Shown one piece after another: positions 1 to 6,959 of a DNA stretch of 11,008 nucleotides. Location: contig CBDETG010000084.1 in NCBI GenBank assembly GCA_965242745.1, positions 1 to 11,008 of the forward strand. The letters are read 5' to 3'. Within the stretch, counting starts at the first letter, position 1. Every line of letters begins with the position of its first letter. The notes beneath the pieces were generated by a model. That model did no database searches, had not been told where the DNA came from, and saw only the letters and a list, made by a program, of their open reading frames with translations. The position numbers and the translations under genes were made by a program. This DNA comes from JABAAI01 sp965242745. Lineage in GTDB: Bacteria > Spirochaetota > Leptospiria > Leptospirales > Leptonemataceae.

Positions 1-454
1 TATAAGACCAAACTATTTCATTCCTAAAATTCTTCTCTCCAAAGACGCAATCCAGAAGTATTTTTAAGTAGTGCGACATAGTCGGATCGCAGTGCAAATA
101 CAAGCTGCCCGTGTCTTTTAGTATCCGGTGGCATTCTAGTAGCCGTATAGCCATGTAGACAAGATAGCAGAAGTTATACTTGTTGCCATAATCCCTGATG
201 CCCATAAGGAAGCTGTATAACTCGTCCCGGTCTTCTTTGATAGTCTTTAGCCATTCTTCTTTTAGGTCTTCTTCTCTGAAATAATCCTTGAAGCTGGCGC
301 CCTCTGCGTGACTGCCTATAGGAGCTGTAAAGACTTTCTTTTTGTTAAAGGGCGGGTCTAGGTATAGCAAGTCTACGCATTTGGAGTTTATGCCTTGCAA
401 TACGTCTATGTTGTCTTTGCAATAAATGGACCTGTTCTGTAAGTTGCTTTTCAT
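1..454 (-). CDS. Site-specific DNA adenine methyltransferase, beta class (3' end outside window)
   Basis: This is the N-terminal 151 codons of an N6-adenine DNA methyltransferase that continues past the left edge. The start ATG (452-454) opens the protein MKSNLQNRSIYCKDNIDVL. Motif IV, LYLDPPFN, lies at about residues 30-37. It is the catalytic DPPF/Y loop that takes the target adenine. Further on come GSLYLHCDPTMSHYLK and FGEKNFRNEIVW, both typical of type III Mod-like and related beta-class enzymes. In this class motif IV precedes the SAM-binding motif I, so motif I should lie in the missing C-terminal part. No good Shine-Dalgarno sequence is visible before the ATG. The gene is divergent from the GAPDH gene. 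Whether it is an orphan or pairs with a restriction enzyme depends on sequence to the left. The family is confident; target specificity cannot be read. Confidence 0.88.
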   Translation of the reverse strand, partial: MKSNLQNRSIYCKDNIDVLQGINSKCVDLLYLDPPFNKKKVFTAPIGSHAEGASFKDYFREEDLKEEWLKTIKEDRDELYSFLMGIRDYGNKYNFCYLVYMAIRLLECHRILKDTGSLYLHCDPTMSHYLKILLDCVFGEKNFRNEIVWSY

Positions 455-685
455 TTGCCTGCATAAAACAAGGGCCGCAGATCCTGGCCTGCGCCCGCAT
501 ACCTTATTATTACTAGGTCTAAGCGCCTGCAAGCTTTTCTATTCGTTTTATGGACTCTTGTATATAGTTCCAAAATCCCTTCTTTATGCTTTTGTTATAG
601 TTTTGCCGGGCTCCAGATGCAGCTTTTTTTGATTGCTTTCCAGCGCCTGCAATTTATGTAGGTCCTCATATAGGAGGCATGCTTC
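455..685. other. Divergent intergenic region between methyltransferase and GAPDH genes
   Basis: This region must hold promoters for both divergent genes. I see AT-rich stretches such as TTGTATATAG (568-577) but no promoter close to consensus, so none is called. On the minus strand one frame is open from 653 to a stop at 519-521 and ends in IQESIKRIEKLAGA. It has no start codon. An overlapping frame further upstream also reads like protein (LHKLQALESNQKKLHLEPGK). Together they could be a frameshifted remnant of a small gene ahead of the methyltransferase, but the support is weak. Confidence 0.4.
672..677 (+). promoter_or_regulatory. Ribosome binding site of the GAPDH gene
   Basis: AGGAGG is a perfect Shine-Dalgarno core placed 8 nt before the ATG at 686. 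It selects this start over the out-of-frame ATG at 679. It is by far the strongest ribosome binding site among the housekeeping genes here, fitting a highly expressed glycolytic enzyme. Confidence 0.85.
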
Positions 686-1693
686 ATGAGTATACGTATA
701 GCTATCAATGGTTTTGGCAGGATTGGCCGTCTTGCTTTGCGCGCTGCTATGCTGCGAGAGGACATGGAAGTTGTGGCAGTAAATGATCTTTTGGAGAGCA
801 GCTATATGGCCTACCTGCTGCGCTATGACTCCAACCACGGCCTCTTTCGCGGCACGATCAAGCCGGGCGAAACATACTTGGAGGTGCAGGGGCAAAAGGT
901 CCATCTTAGTCAGGAAGCCAATCCCGCGCTGTTGCCATGGAAGGCTTTAGAAGTAGACTACGTAATAGAATCCACCGGTCTCTTTACAAGCCTAGAAAAG
1001 GCCTCGCTGCACCTGGAAGCCGGCGCAAAAGCTGTTGTGATTTCAGCGCCTTCTCCTGATGCCCCGATGTTCGTTATGGGCGTCAATCATGAGAGCTGCC
1101 GGGCCCATATGAAAGTGGTATCGAATGCAAGCTGCACTACAAACTGCCTTGCTCCCATAGCAAAGATCGTGCATGATCATTGGGTGATAGAAGAAGGGCT
1201 GATGACTACCATACACGCCGTGACCGCTACGCAGAAGACTGTGGATGGGCCTTCTAAGAAAGATTGGAGAGGCGGCCGGGGAAGTCTGCAAAACATTATC
1301 CCTTCTTCTACGGGAGCTGCAAAGGCTGTAGGCAAAGTCATCCCTGAGCTGAATGGTAAATTGACGGGGATGGCCTTCCGGGTTCCCGTAGCGGATGTCT
1401 CTGTTGTAGACCTGACTGTGCGCCTGCAAAAGCCGGCCACTTATGAGGAGATCAAGGCAGCTATGAAAAAGGCTTCGCAAAGCACGCCTATGCAAGGGAT
1501 ACTAGCTTATTGTGAAGATGCGGTGGTCTCAGCGGATTTTCTTGGAGACAGCCATACTTCTATTTTTGACGCAAATGCCGGCATCGCCTTAAATGAACGC
1601 TTTGTAAAACTGGTCGCTTGGTATGACAACGAGTGGGCCTATTCCTGCAAGCTCTTAGACCTTATTGCGCACCTGAGTCAAACTAAGGCTTAG
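686..1693 (+). CDS. gap: Type I glyceraldehyde-3-phosphate dehydrogenase
   Basis: This cytosolic glycolytic enzyme oxidatively phosphorylates glyceraldehyde-3-phosphate to 1,3-bisphosphoglycerate with NAD. At 335 residues it has the usual family length. The Rossmann signature NGFGRIGR is at residues 8-15. Asn33-Asp34 at the end of the second strand is the arrangement that favours NAD over NADP. The active-site segment SNASCTTNCLAP gives catalytic Cys150, with His177 (TTIHAVT) as the general base. YDNEWAYS at about 313-320 is the conserved C-terminal signature. No truncation or missing residue is seen. The start is fixed by a strong Shine-Dalgarno. The gene stands alone, with the methyltransferase divergent on its left and lpxA convergent on its right. 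The next gene ends only 39 bp downstream and no clear intrinsic terminator is visible in that gap. NAD preference is inferred from Asp34. Confidence 0.98.
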   Translation: MSIRIAINGFGRIGRLALRAAMLREDMEVVAVNDLLESSYMAYLLRYDSNHGLFRGTIKPGETYLEVQGQKVHLSQEANPALLPWKALEVDYVIESTGLFTSLEKASLHLEAGAKAVVISAPSPDAPMFVMGVNHESCRAHMKVVSNASCTTNCLAPIAKIVHDHWVIEEGLMTTIHAVTATQKTVDGPSKKDWRGGRGSLQNIIPSSTGAAKAVGKVIPELNGKLTGMAFRVPVADVSVVDLTVRLQKPATYEEIKAAMKKASQSTPMQGILAYCEDAVVSADFLGDSHTSIFDANAGIALNERFVKLVAWYDNEWAYSCKLLDLIAHLSQTKA

Positions 1694-1732
1694 TTTTTAT
1701 CTGATGCCTGCGATTCTGTTGCTTTCGCTACC

Positions 1733-2575
1733 TTAGTCTTCGTCTTCTATATTGTTTCTGTTTTGACGCTCAGAGCTGCGTATCATGCCCCGCTTAGAGC
1801 GCGTGATAAAGTCAAGCATTGCCCTGAGCTTGCTGTGAGCTTCGCTTTTGGGATCGTATTTGCTCAGAAGTTCTTTTTCTACTAGGGCTGCCCCCTGCAG
1901 GGGAGATGCAGCCTGCACAAAGAGGGTCTTGTAGGCCTTTTTAATAGCCATGCGGGTCTCTAAGCTAAAGCCTGCCCGCCTCATTCCAAGCGCATTTAAG
2001 CCGCGGATGCGGGCCCGATCTGTGCCTTGCACGATCACATAGGGGGGCACGTCTTGGTTGATGCGAGCCATTCCGCCGACGATGGAAGCGCTCCCTATAG
2101 AGCAATGCGGGTGTACTGCAACAAAGCTGGATACATAGCTATAGTCTCCCACATGCGCATGGCCTCCCAGAATCGAATTCTGTATCATAGTGTTGTGGTC
2201 TCCAAGTTGAATATCGTGGGCCAAATGGACAAGTCCCATAATAAAATTGTGATTTCCTATTCTCGTCCCTTGCTCTAAGACAGAGCGATGCACTTGGACA
2301 TATTCGCGAAAGGTATTGCCCTCTCCAATGATTATTTTGGACTCGGGATGATCTTGAAAGCCGCTGTCCTGCGGCGCTTCACCTATAAGGCAGGCATGGA
2401 AGAATTGGTTGTCGGCTCCAATCTGGGTATTCCCTTTGATATGCACATGGCTATGTATGCGGCAATTCTTGGCTATCTGGACGCCGGGGCCTATAATGGA
2501 ATAGGGCCCTATGGAGACGCTTGCGTCCAGCTCAGCTTTAGGGTCAACAATGGCGGTGGGGTCTATGTGAGTCAT
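1733..2575 (-). CDS. lpxA: UDP-N-acetylglucosamine O-acyltransferase LpxA
   Basis: LpxA catalyses the first step of lipid A synthesis, moving a 3-hydroxyacyl chain from acyl carrier protein onto UDP-GlcNAc in the cytosol. The first two thirds (about residues 3-190) are hexapeptide repeats of the left-handed beta-helix type, such as IDPTAIVDP, VSIGPYSIIG and TQIGADN. The helical C-terminal region contains RRAGFS and ITRSKRGMIR, near the usual LpxA end. The catalytic His is His120 in HLAHD, equivalent to E. coli His125. Gly168 (IVGG) aligns with the E. coli acyl-length ruler Gly173, so a long hydroxyacyl donor is possible (inference). At 280 residues it is slightly longer than E. coli LpxA (262), mainly from a polar tail rich in Arg, Asn and Asp. 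It is the last gene of the hisD-panD-lpxA group, 26 bp after panD. No strong Shine-Dalgarno is visible. It implies an outer membrane with lipid A. Confidence 0.96.
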   Translation of the reverse strand: MTHIDPTAIVDPKAELDASVSIGPYSIIGPGVQIAKNCRIHSHVHIKGNTQIGADNQFFHACLIGEAPQDSGFQDHPESKIIIGEGNTFREYVQVHRSVLEQGTRIGNHNFIMGLVHLAHDIQLGDHNTMIQNSILGGHAHVGDYSYVSSFVAVHPHCSIGSASIVGGMARINQDVPPYVIVQGTDRARIRGLNALGMRRAGFSLETRMAIKKAYKTLFVQAASPLQGAALVEKELLSKYDPKSEAHSKLRAMLDFITRSKRGMIRSSERQNRNNIEDED

Positions 2576-2601
2576 GTTTTAGAATAAGGGAGTCCTTTGT
2601 G

Positions 2602-2970
2602 TCATTTGTGATCTGGGCTTTCTACTATGCGATTTGCCTGATCTACCAAGACGATGCGAGGCTTGAAGCCGGCCTGCGCCTCCTGCACATCCAAGAGGGC
2701 GTAGGAAATAATGATAATCAAATCCCCCGGCTCACCCATACGCGCCGCAGCTCCGTTTAAGCATATGACGCCGCTGTCTCTTGCGCCACAGATTACGTAG
2801 GTATCCAGACGCGCGCCATTGTGAATGTTTACTACGCTCACTTTTTCGTAAGGCAGGATAGCGGCGGCTTCTAAGAGCTTTTCATCTACGGTCAAGCTGC
2901 CTTCGTAATGCAGGTTGGCCTCTGTGATTGTGGCTCGGTGTATTTTTGATTTACATACAGAAAGAAGCAT
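2602..2970 (-). CDS. panD: Aspartate 1-decarboxylase precursor
   Basis: PanD is the pyruvoyl enzyme that decarboxylates L-aspartate to beta-alanine for pantothenate and coenzyme A synthesis. Its 122 residues match the family size. The self-processing site Gly24-Ser25 sits in LHYEGSLTVD, exactly where the family cleaves to form the beta chain and the pyruvoyl-bearing alpha chain. Lys9, Arg54 and Thr57 (GARLDTY), Tyr58 and the NGAAA segment at about 72-76 fit the known active-site pattern. The ATG lies 1 nt after the hisD stop codon and has no Shine-Dalgarno of its own, so translation is probably coupled to hisD. lpxA follows 26 bp downstream. A zymogen of this kind often needs a maturation factor such as PanM or PanZ in some enterobacteria; none is seen here. 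Confidence 0.97.
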   Translation of the reverse strand: MLLSVCKSKIHRATITEANLHYEGSLTVDEKLLEAAAILPYEKVSVVNIHNGARLDTYVICGARDSGVICLNGAAARMGEPGDLIIIISYALLDVQEAQAGFKPRIVLVDQANRIVESPDHK

Positions 2971-2971
2971 T

Positions 2972-4288
2972 TTAGAGTATGTCTTGAAAACGCAGGCTTA
3001 CAGAACGGCCATGTTCCTCCTCAAAGCCTTCGCAGCGGCTCATCGCAAGTATGGAAGGCATCGCTGCCCTAAGGCTTTCTTTGCTCGCATATTGGTAGCT
3101 GATTCTCTTAAGAAAATGATCCACGCCCAAGCCTGAACGAAAACGAGCAGCGCCGCCTGTAGGCAAAATGTGGTTTGTACCACTGTAGTAGTCGCCCAAA
3201 GCTACGGGGCTGTAATGACCCAAGAATACACTGCCTGCATTGGAAATTTTGTCAAGAGCTTTTTCGGGCTCTGCTACGCATAGCTCAAGGTGTTCAGGCG
3301 CATAGTCATTTGCAAAACGATAGACCTCGTCCCAGTTTTGGCATACTAAGGCAAAGGAATGCTCTTGTATACTCTGTCTTTTCATCGCTGCCCGCCTGCG
3401 CCTGGAACGTGTCTGCAAAGCAGCTGCAAGCTCTTGCTGTACTGCCTCAAGCAAGCTTGGAGATAGGCAAAGCAGGACAGCAGCGCTGTCTGGGCCATGT
3501 TCTGCCTGAGACAACATATCAGCAGCAATAAAAGATGGCTTTGCAGTATCATCAGCAATGATCAGCACCTCAGAGGGGCCGGCCGGCAAATCAATGGCAA
3601 CTTTCCCCTGCGCTGCTAAGATAGACTTGGCCGCAGTCACATAGCGATTTCCCGGCCCTGCAATAATAGAAACAGGGCTCCCTATAAAACCATATGCAGC
3701 AGCAGCTATACCCTGCACGCCTCCGGCTTTACATACCTTATGCACGCCAGCTAAGTGAGCGCAATAGAGCAGGGCATCATGCACCTGCCCTGCAGCAGAG
3801 GGAGGCGTAATAAGAATACATTCCCGCACGCCGGCCAATCGGGCGGGCACAAGGCCCATGAGGACAGAAGAGGGATATACAGCAAGGCCTCCTGGGGCGT
3901 AAATCGCTGCACCCTCCATAGGCAGATAACGATAGCCCAGGCGAGTGCCTGCTATCTCTGTTTCTTTGGAAATCAGGCTTTTTTTTTGGAGCGCATGAAA
4001 GGCATGGATATTCTTGTAAGCTTCTTGAAAGGCCTCTTTTAGTTCTGGCGCAAGTTTTGCTTCGGCTTTTTGGAATTCTTCTTCTGTAACAAAAAGTTCT
4101 TGAGGGGAAAGCAAAAGCCCATCCCATTTCTGGTTGTATCGTGATACCGCATCTAAACCATTCTTCTGTACGTCTTCTAGTATAGGCAAAACAGATTGGT
4201 ATGTTTCCTTCTCGTTTGCCAAGCTACGCCTTAGTATTCTTGCGTAGTCCTGAGCATTGAGCTCTTGTCTATGGTATACAGCCAGCAT
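2972..4288 (-). CDS. hisD: Histidinol dehydrogenase
   Basis: HisD catalyses the last two steps of histidine synthesis, oxidising L-histidinol to L-histidine with two NAD and a bound zinc. From the ATG at 4288 the protein has 438 residues, close to E. coli HisD (434). Family landmarks occur in order: the NAD-site region IFAPGG-like IYAPGGLAVYP, GGVQGIAAAAYG, IAGPGNRYVTAAK, DLPAGPSEVLIIAD, the zinc-ligand segment LSQAEHGPDS, the catalytic Glu-His pair in YAPEHLEL, GDYYSGTNHILPT with the zinc Asp, and EEEHGRSVSLR near the end carrying the last conserved Glu and His. All key residues are present. A TTG at 4360 would add 24 residues, but these are a Cys/Phe-rich stretch with no counterpart in the family, so the ATG is preferred. 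No strong Shine-Dalgarno is visible. It is the first gene of the hisD-panD-lpxA group and no other his genes are in the window. Confidence 0.96.
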   Translation of the reverse strand: MLAVYHRQELNAQDYARILRRSLANEKETYQSVLPILEDVQKNGLDAVSRYNQKWDGLLLSPQELFVTEEEFQKAEAKLAPELKEAFQEAYKNIHAFHALQKKSLISKETEIAGTRLGYRYLPMEGAAIYAPGGLAVYPSSVLMGLVPARLAGVRECILITPPSAAGQVHDALLYCAHLAGVHKVCKAGGVQGIAAAAYGFIGSPVSIIAGPGNRYVTAAKSILAAQGKVAIDLPAGPSEVLIIADDTAKPSFIAADMLSQAEHGPDSAAVLLCLSPSLLEAVQQELAAALQTRSRRRRAAMKRQSIQEHSFALVCQNWDEVYRFANDYAPEHLELCVAEPEKALDKISNAGSVFLGHYSPVALGDYYSGTNHILPTGGAARFRSGLGVDHFLKRISYQYASKESLRAAMPSILAMSRCEGFEEEHGRSVSLRFQDIL

Positions 4289-4734
4289 TGCGTTTAAGAA
4301 GAAAGTACAACAAAATAGTACGCCGAAGCCTCCAAATTCGCAGCCGCACAGCTTTAGCAATCCTTTACAAAATAACTGGAGCTGTTTTTTACATTCCTAA
4401 TAGGCTAGACTGGGTCTATCTGCAAGCGCTTACCTTCTGCCTCTCTTGTCTCATAAAGTCGAGTCAAAAAATGCTTTTTGCGATGGGCATTAGGCATGTG
4501 CTGCTGCCCTAAAGGAGGTAGTTTTAGGCAAGAGGGGGACATTTCTATTGTGGCTTGACATTTAGACAGAAGGCCTTTCTTGACACAGCGCGCAAGGAAG
4601 AAAACTATGATAAGTCAAGAGGAGATAGCTTTTCATAAACAGCGTTTAGAGTGGACTTTGCTTTAGAACATTAGCCATAAGCAAGCTCCTAGAGGTCTTA
4701 TGAGGCCTGTCTACTTTGATCCTAGCCTTATCTA
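4289..4734. other. Divergent intergenic region between hisD and ribF
   Basis: No convincing gene lies in these 446 bp. They should hold the promoters of the hisD group and of ribF. Two TTGACA hexamers on the plus strand (4555-4560 and 4580-4585) match the -35 consensus, and AACTAT at 4603-4608 is a weak -10 at 17 nt from the second. A 19-codon open frame (4607-4666) follows AAGGAAG and might be a leader peptide, but it overlaps the -10 candidate, so both cannot be right. AAAGGAGG at 4511-4518 resembles a Shine-Dalgarno with no open frame after it. Small inverted repeats occur at 4465-4480 (CAAAAA/TTTTTG) and 4693-4708 (AGGTCT/AGGCCT, one G-U pair). No FMN riboswitch signature is recognised ahead of ribF. 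Confidence 0.45.
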
Positions 4735-5676
4735 ATGTTGATTATACGTGATCTGAAGGATTTCGAAGCTGCGTGGGATTCTTGTGTTCTTACTCTTGGC
4801 GTTTTTGATGGAATGCATAGAGGTCATCAAGCCATACTCAAACGGTTAGAGAAACGAAGCCGCAAAAAGAACATTCCACGCGTCCTGTTAAGTTACGATC
4901 CTCATCCGGATTTTGTCTTGGGCAAACGCGCAGCAGAAAGAGGCAGTGAGCTATTTCATTATGAGGAAAAGCTGGCGCTGTTTCAAAAATTTGATCTAGA
5001 TGCGGTCTGTCTCCTCGAGTTTTCGCAAACTATAGCCCGCATGACAGCTATGCGTTATCTAAAAGAAATCCTCATAGGCAAGCTGCGCAGCAGGCATATT
5101 ATCATCGGTTATGATCAACATTTTGGTAAAGGACGCAAGGGGGATTATCACTTCCTAAAAAAGATGCAGAAGCGTTACAGCTACAAAGTGGAAAGAATTC
5201 ATGCTGTACGCTTCCGAAGAAATATACTTAGCAGCAGTCTTATACGCCAATGTATCCAAGAAGGCGATATGATAAGAGCTAATCAATATCTAGGTTATGA
5301 TTTTTTCATACAAGCTATGGTGAAAAGAGGCTTCCAAAGAGGACGCAAACTAGGCTTCCCTACGATCAATTTAGACCTATTACCTACCAAAGCCATTCCT
5401 AAAGAAGGAGTATATGCGGGCTATTGCGAGTGGGGCGGCAGGCGCTATACAAGCATGATCAATATAGGAACAAACCCTACTTTTGGCCAACAAGAATTAA
5501 GCGTAGAAGCGCATCTCCTTGGTTTTCAAGGTGAGCTATACGGAGAAAAGCTTCGCCTCTTTTTTAAAGAGCGCATCCGCGATCAGATCAAATTTACTTC
5601 CCCCCAAGCGCTGCTTTTACAGCTTGAACAAGACCGTAACATTATAGCAGCCTTGCCTTTTGCGAAAGGCAAGTAG
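4735..5676 (+). CDS. ribF: Bifunctional riboflavin kinase / FAD synthetase
   Basis: RibF phosphorylates riboflavin to FMN and adenylates FMN to FAD in the cytosol. Its 313 residues equal the E. coli length. The N-terminal nucleotidyltransferase domain has LGVFDGMHRGHQ (21-32), SYDPHP (53-58), IGYDQHFGKGRKGD (124-137) and LSSSLIR (165-171). The C-terminal riboflavin kinase domain has GRKLGFPTINL (203-213), SMINIGTNPTF (240-250) and Glu258 in VEAHLLGF, the position of the family's catalytic glutamate. An in-frame stop at 4723-4725 forces the start at or after 4735, and this ATG fits the family N-terminus although no Shine-Dalgarno is visible. The codons look more A-rich than those of the neighbouring genes. 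It is alone on its strand, divergent from hisD. Confidence 0.97.
   Translation: MLIIRDLKDFEAAWDSCVLTLGVFDGMHRGHQAILKRLEKRSRKKNIPRVLLSYDPHPDFVLGKRAAERGSELFHYEEKLALFQKFDLDAVCLLEFSQTIARMTAMRYLKEILIGKLRSRHIIIGYDQHFGKGRKGDYHFLKKMQKRYSYKVERIHAVRFRRNILSSSLIRQCIQEGDMIRANQYLGYDFFIQAMVKRGFQRGRKLGFPTINLDLLPTKAIPKEGVYAGYCEWGGRRYTSMINIGTNPTFGQQELSVEAHLLGFQGELYGEKLRLFFKERIRDQIKFTSPQALLLQLEQDRNIIAALPFAKGK
5652..5673 (+). terminator. Perfect 9-bp hairpin at the end of ribF
   Basis: CTTGCCTTT (5652-5660) and AAAGGCAAG (5665-5673) pair perfectly around a TGCG tetraloop. The hairpin ends one base before the ribF stop codon. It encodes the last residues LPFAKGK. No T-tract follows on either strand, so it is not a textbook intrinsic terminator. 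It may still protect the mRNA 3' end or help terminate one or both converging transcripts. Confidence 0.35.
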
Positions 5677-5679
5677 TCT

Positions 5680-5905
5680 GCAAGGTCTCAACGTGCTCTA
5701 CTCCCGCAAAGCCCTTGATCACCTGCGCTAGCGCTCCCCGAACCTTTACGGCTAGCGAATTGCTGAGCCCATCGAGCGCTCTGCCAGTCTACATCGAGCA
5801 GACTACCGACCATTCTGGTCGTCGTCAGCCAAATGGCGCCGCCTCCTGAGCCTAGTTTTGAGGCGGCTCTAAGTCGCAAGCTGGCATTGCCGCAGAAATA
5901 TTCAT
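5680..5905 (-). pseudogene. Possible frameshifted gene remnant between ribF and the peptidase gene
   Basis: No intact gene spans this G/C-rich stretch. On the minus strand one frame reads with protein-like character (SGGGAIWLTTTRMVGS, then DVDWQSARWAQQFASRK) down to about 5733. There the frame changes and a second frame continues plausibly (GALAQVIKGFAGVEHVETLQ) to about 5680. This pattern suggests one old coding region with a single frameshift. An ATG at 5905, two bases after the peptidase stop, opens only a 17-codon frame (MNISAAMPACDLEPPQN). I do not recognise the family. The region also has inverted repeats (GCCGCCTC 5838-5845 with GAGGCGGC 5860-5867; CGACC/GGTCG 5807-5821; palindrome GAGCGCTC 5774-5781), so a structured RNA is an alternative. 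Confidence 0.25.
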
Positions 5906-5906
5906 G

Positions 5907-6950
5907 CTATTCCCCTTTTTTCCAGATAAGAAGGCGCTGCTGTTTTGTTAGTTTGGCAAGTTTTTGTAATCTTTGGAAAAAACACGCCCAATCTTCCCCG
6001 CAGCTTTGAAAAAGGGAGCGAAAATACGCTTCCCCTGAGTTATAGCGATGATAGGCGAGCAAATCTGCGTTGTTAAGAGGACCAAAGAGGTATTTGTCAG
6101 CATCTGCATCCTGCTTGGAGTCGGCCTTGTAGCTGCCTCTGCCAAGCAGCGCCTCGAGACGAGCCAGAATCTGCGCTTTTTTCCTGAGTTTTTCTTCCTT
6201 GCTGAGTCTGCCGGCATAGAGTTTTTCCAGACGCCTGCGATAAGAGCGGTACAGCTGCCTCTTTTGCAATCTCCTTACCAAGACCGCCTCCTGCTGCCTG
6301 CGTTTTTCTAAGCCGTATTCCTGTTCATAAAATTGCAAAGCGCCGGTAATGCCTGTAAAAGATGCCATAGACTCATTGAAAGAGACATCATCCTGAAACC
6401 AGAGAGTCGCATGAGCGCATTCGTGAATCACTAAGGACGCTAAATACCAGTCAGAATATGCCAGCTGTGTGGATAACAAGGGGTCATCAAACCAGCCTAA
6501 AGTAGAATAGCCTGCCACCTCGCTGATACGCACATCCCAATCCTCCCGCTCTAGCTTTCTGGCTTGCGCTTTGGCATCTTCGTAAGAAAAAAAGCCCAAG
6601 TAAGGCAGGCTCCCAGCTATAGGAAACCACCATGTTTTTGCTTGGAAGGCAAGTTTTTTGGATGCGCTTACATTCCACGCTAAGGCGGGGCGTCTCAGAT
6701 CGCTGTAATACTGGTAGGTTTCGTGCACTTTTAGGCCCATCTTGTCTTGGGCAAAGCGCCGCACCTTTTCTACGTACATCAGCTTTCGGCGCACCGCCTC
6801 CGGCGTTTGGGAGTCAGCCAGGACCTTGCTAAAAGAGCGGCGCATCCAAAGTATTTCCAGCTGGCCTGCGCCTTGCTTCATTACGTAGCAATGCGCCGCA
6901 AATAAGAAGCTGAAGAGAAGAGCAATCAGGTATGACATGCTAAGCCGCAT
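5907..6950 (-). CDS. Predicted aminopeptidase, COG4324-like, membrane anchored
   Basis: This is a putative zinc peptidase facing the periplasm. An N-terminal hydrophobic segment (about residues 5-20) is followed by Cys21, placed like the lipidation Cys of many members of this family, but His20 at the -1 position is unusual for a lipobox. The following family features are visible: GQLEIL (29-34), an AWNVSA segment (91-96), WWFPIAGSLPYLGFF (107-121), YSTLGWFDDPLLST (148-161), the zinc motif HECAH (176-180, HExxH) and NES (192-194), which supplies the third gluzincin-type ligand. The C-terminal half (about 205-347) is helical and rich in Lys, Arg and Leu. The length of 347 is normal for the family. 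The start lies 9 nt after the stop of the Cys-rich lipoprotein gene, with only a weak ribosome site, so co-transcription is likely. The substrate is unknown; the peptidase activity is inferred from the motif. Confidence 0.85.
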   Translation of the reverse strand: MRLSMSYLIALLFSFLFAAHCYVMKQGAGQLEILWMRRSFSKVLADSQTPEAVRRKLMYVEKVRRFAQDKMGLKVHETYQYYSDLRRPALAWNVSASKKLAFQAKTWWFPIAGSLPYLGFFSYEDAKAQARKLEREDWDVRISEVAGYSTLGWFDDPLLSTQLAYSDWYLASLVIHECAHATLWFQDDVSFNESMASFTGITGALQFYEQEYGLEKRRQQEAVLVRRLQKRQLYRSYRRRLEKLYAGRLSKEEKLRKKAQILARLEALLGRGSYKADSKQDADADKYLFGPLNNADLLAYHRYNSGEAYFRSLFQSCGEDWACFFQRLQKLAKLTKQQRLLIWKKGE

Positions 6951-6959
6951 AGCGCCCGC

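Noticed and set aside
522..652. Direct repeat AGCGCCTGCAA at 522-532 and 642-652 as an attachment site or operator
   Set aside because: It is only 11 bp, the GCCTGC core is common in this genome's coding sequence, and there is no integrase or other mobile feature nearby.
4289..4360. 24-residue N-terminal extension of HisD from a TTG at 4360
   Set aside because: The added residues are Cys/Phe-rich and lack family similarity. The ATG at 4288 gives the usual HisD length.
4288..4512. Plus-strand frame of 74 codons overlapping the hisD 5' end
   Set aside because: It has no good ribosome site, overlaps the hisD start in antisense and has no recognisable protein features.
4600..4734. FMN riboswitch before ribF
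   Set aside because: I searched by eye for the conserved FMN-element core and did not see it; only a small imperfect hairpin is present.
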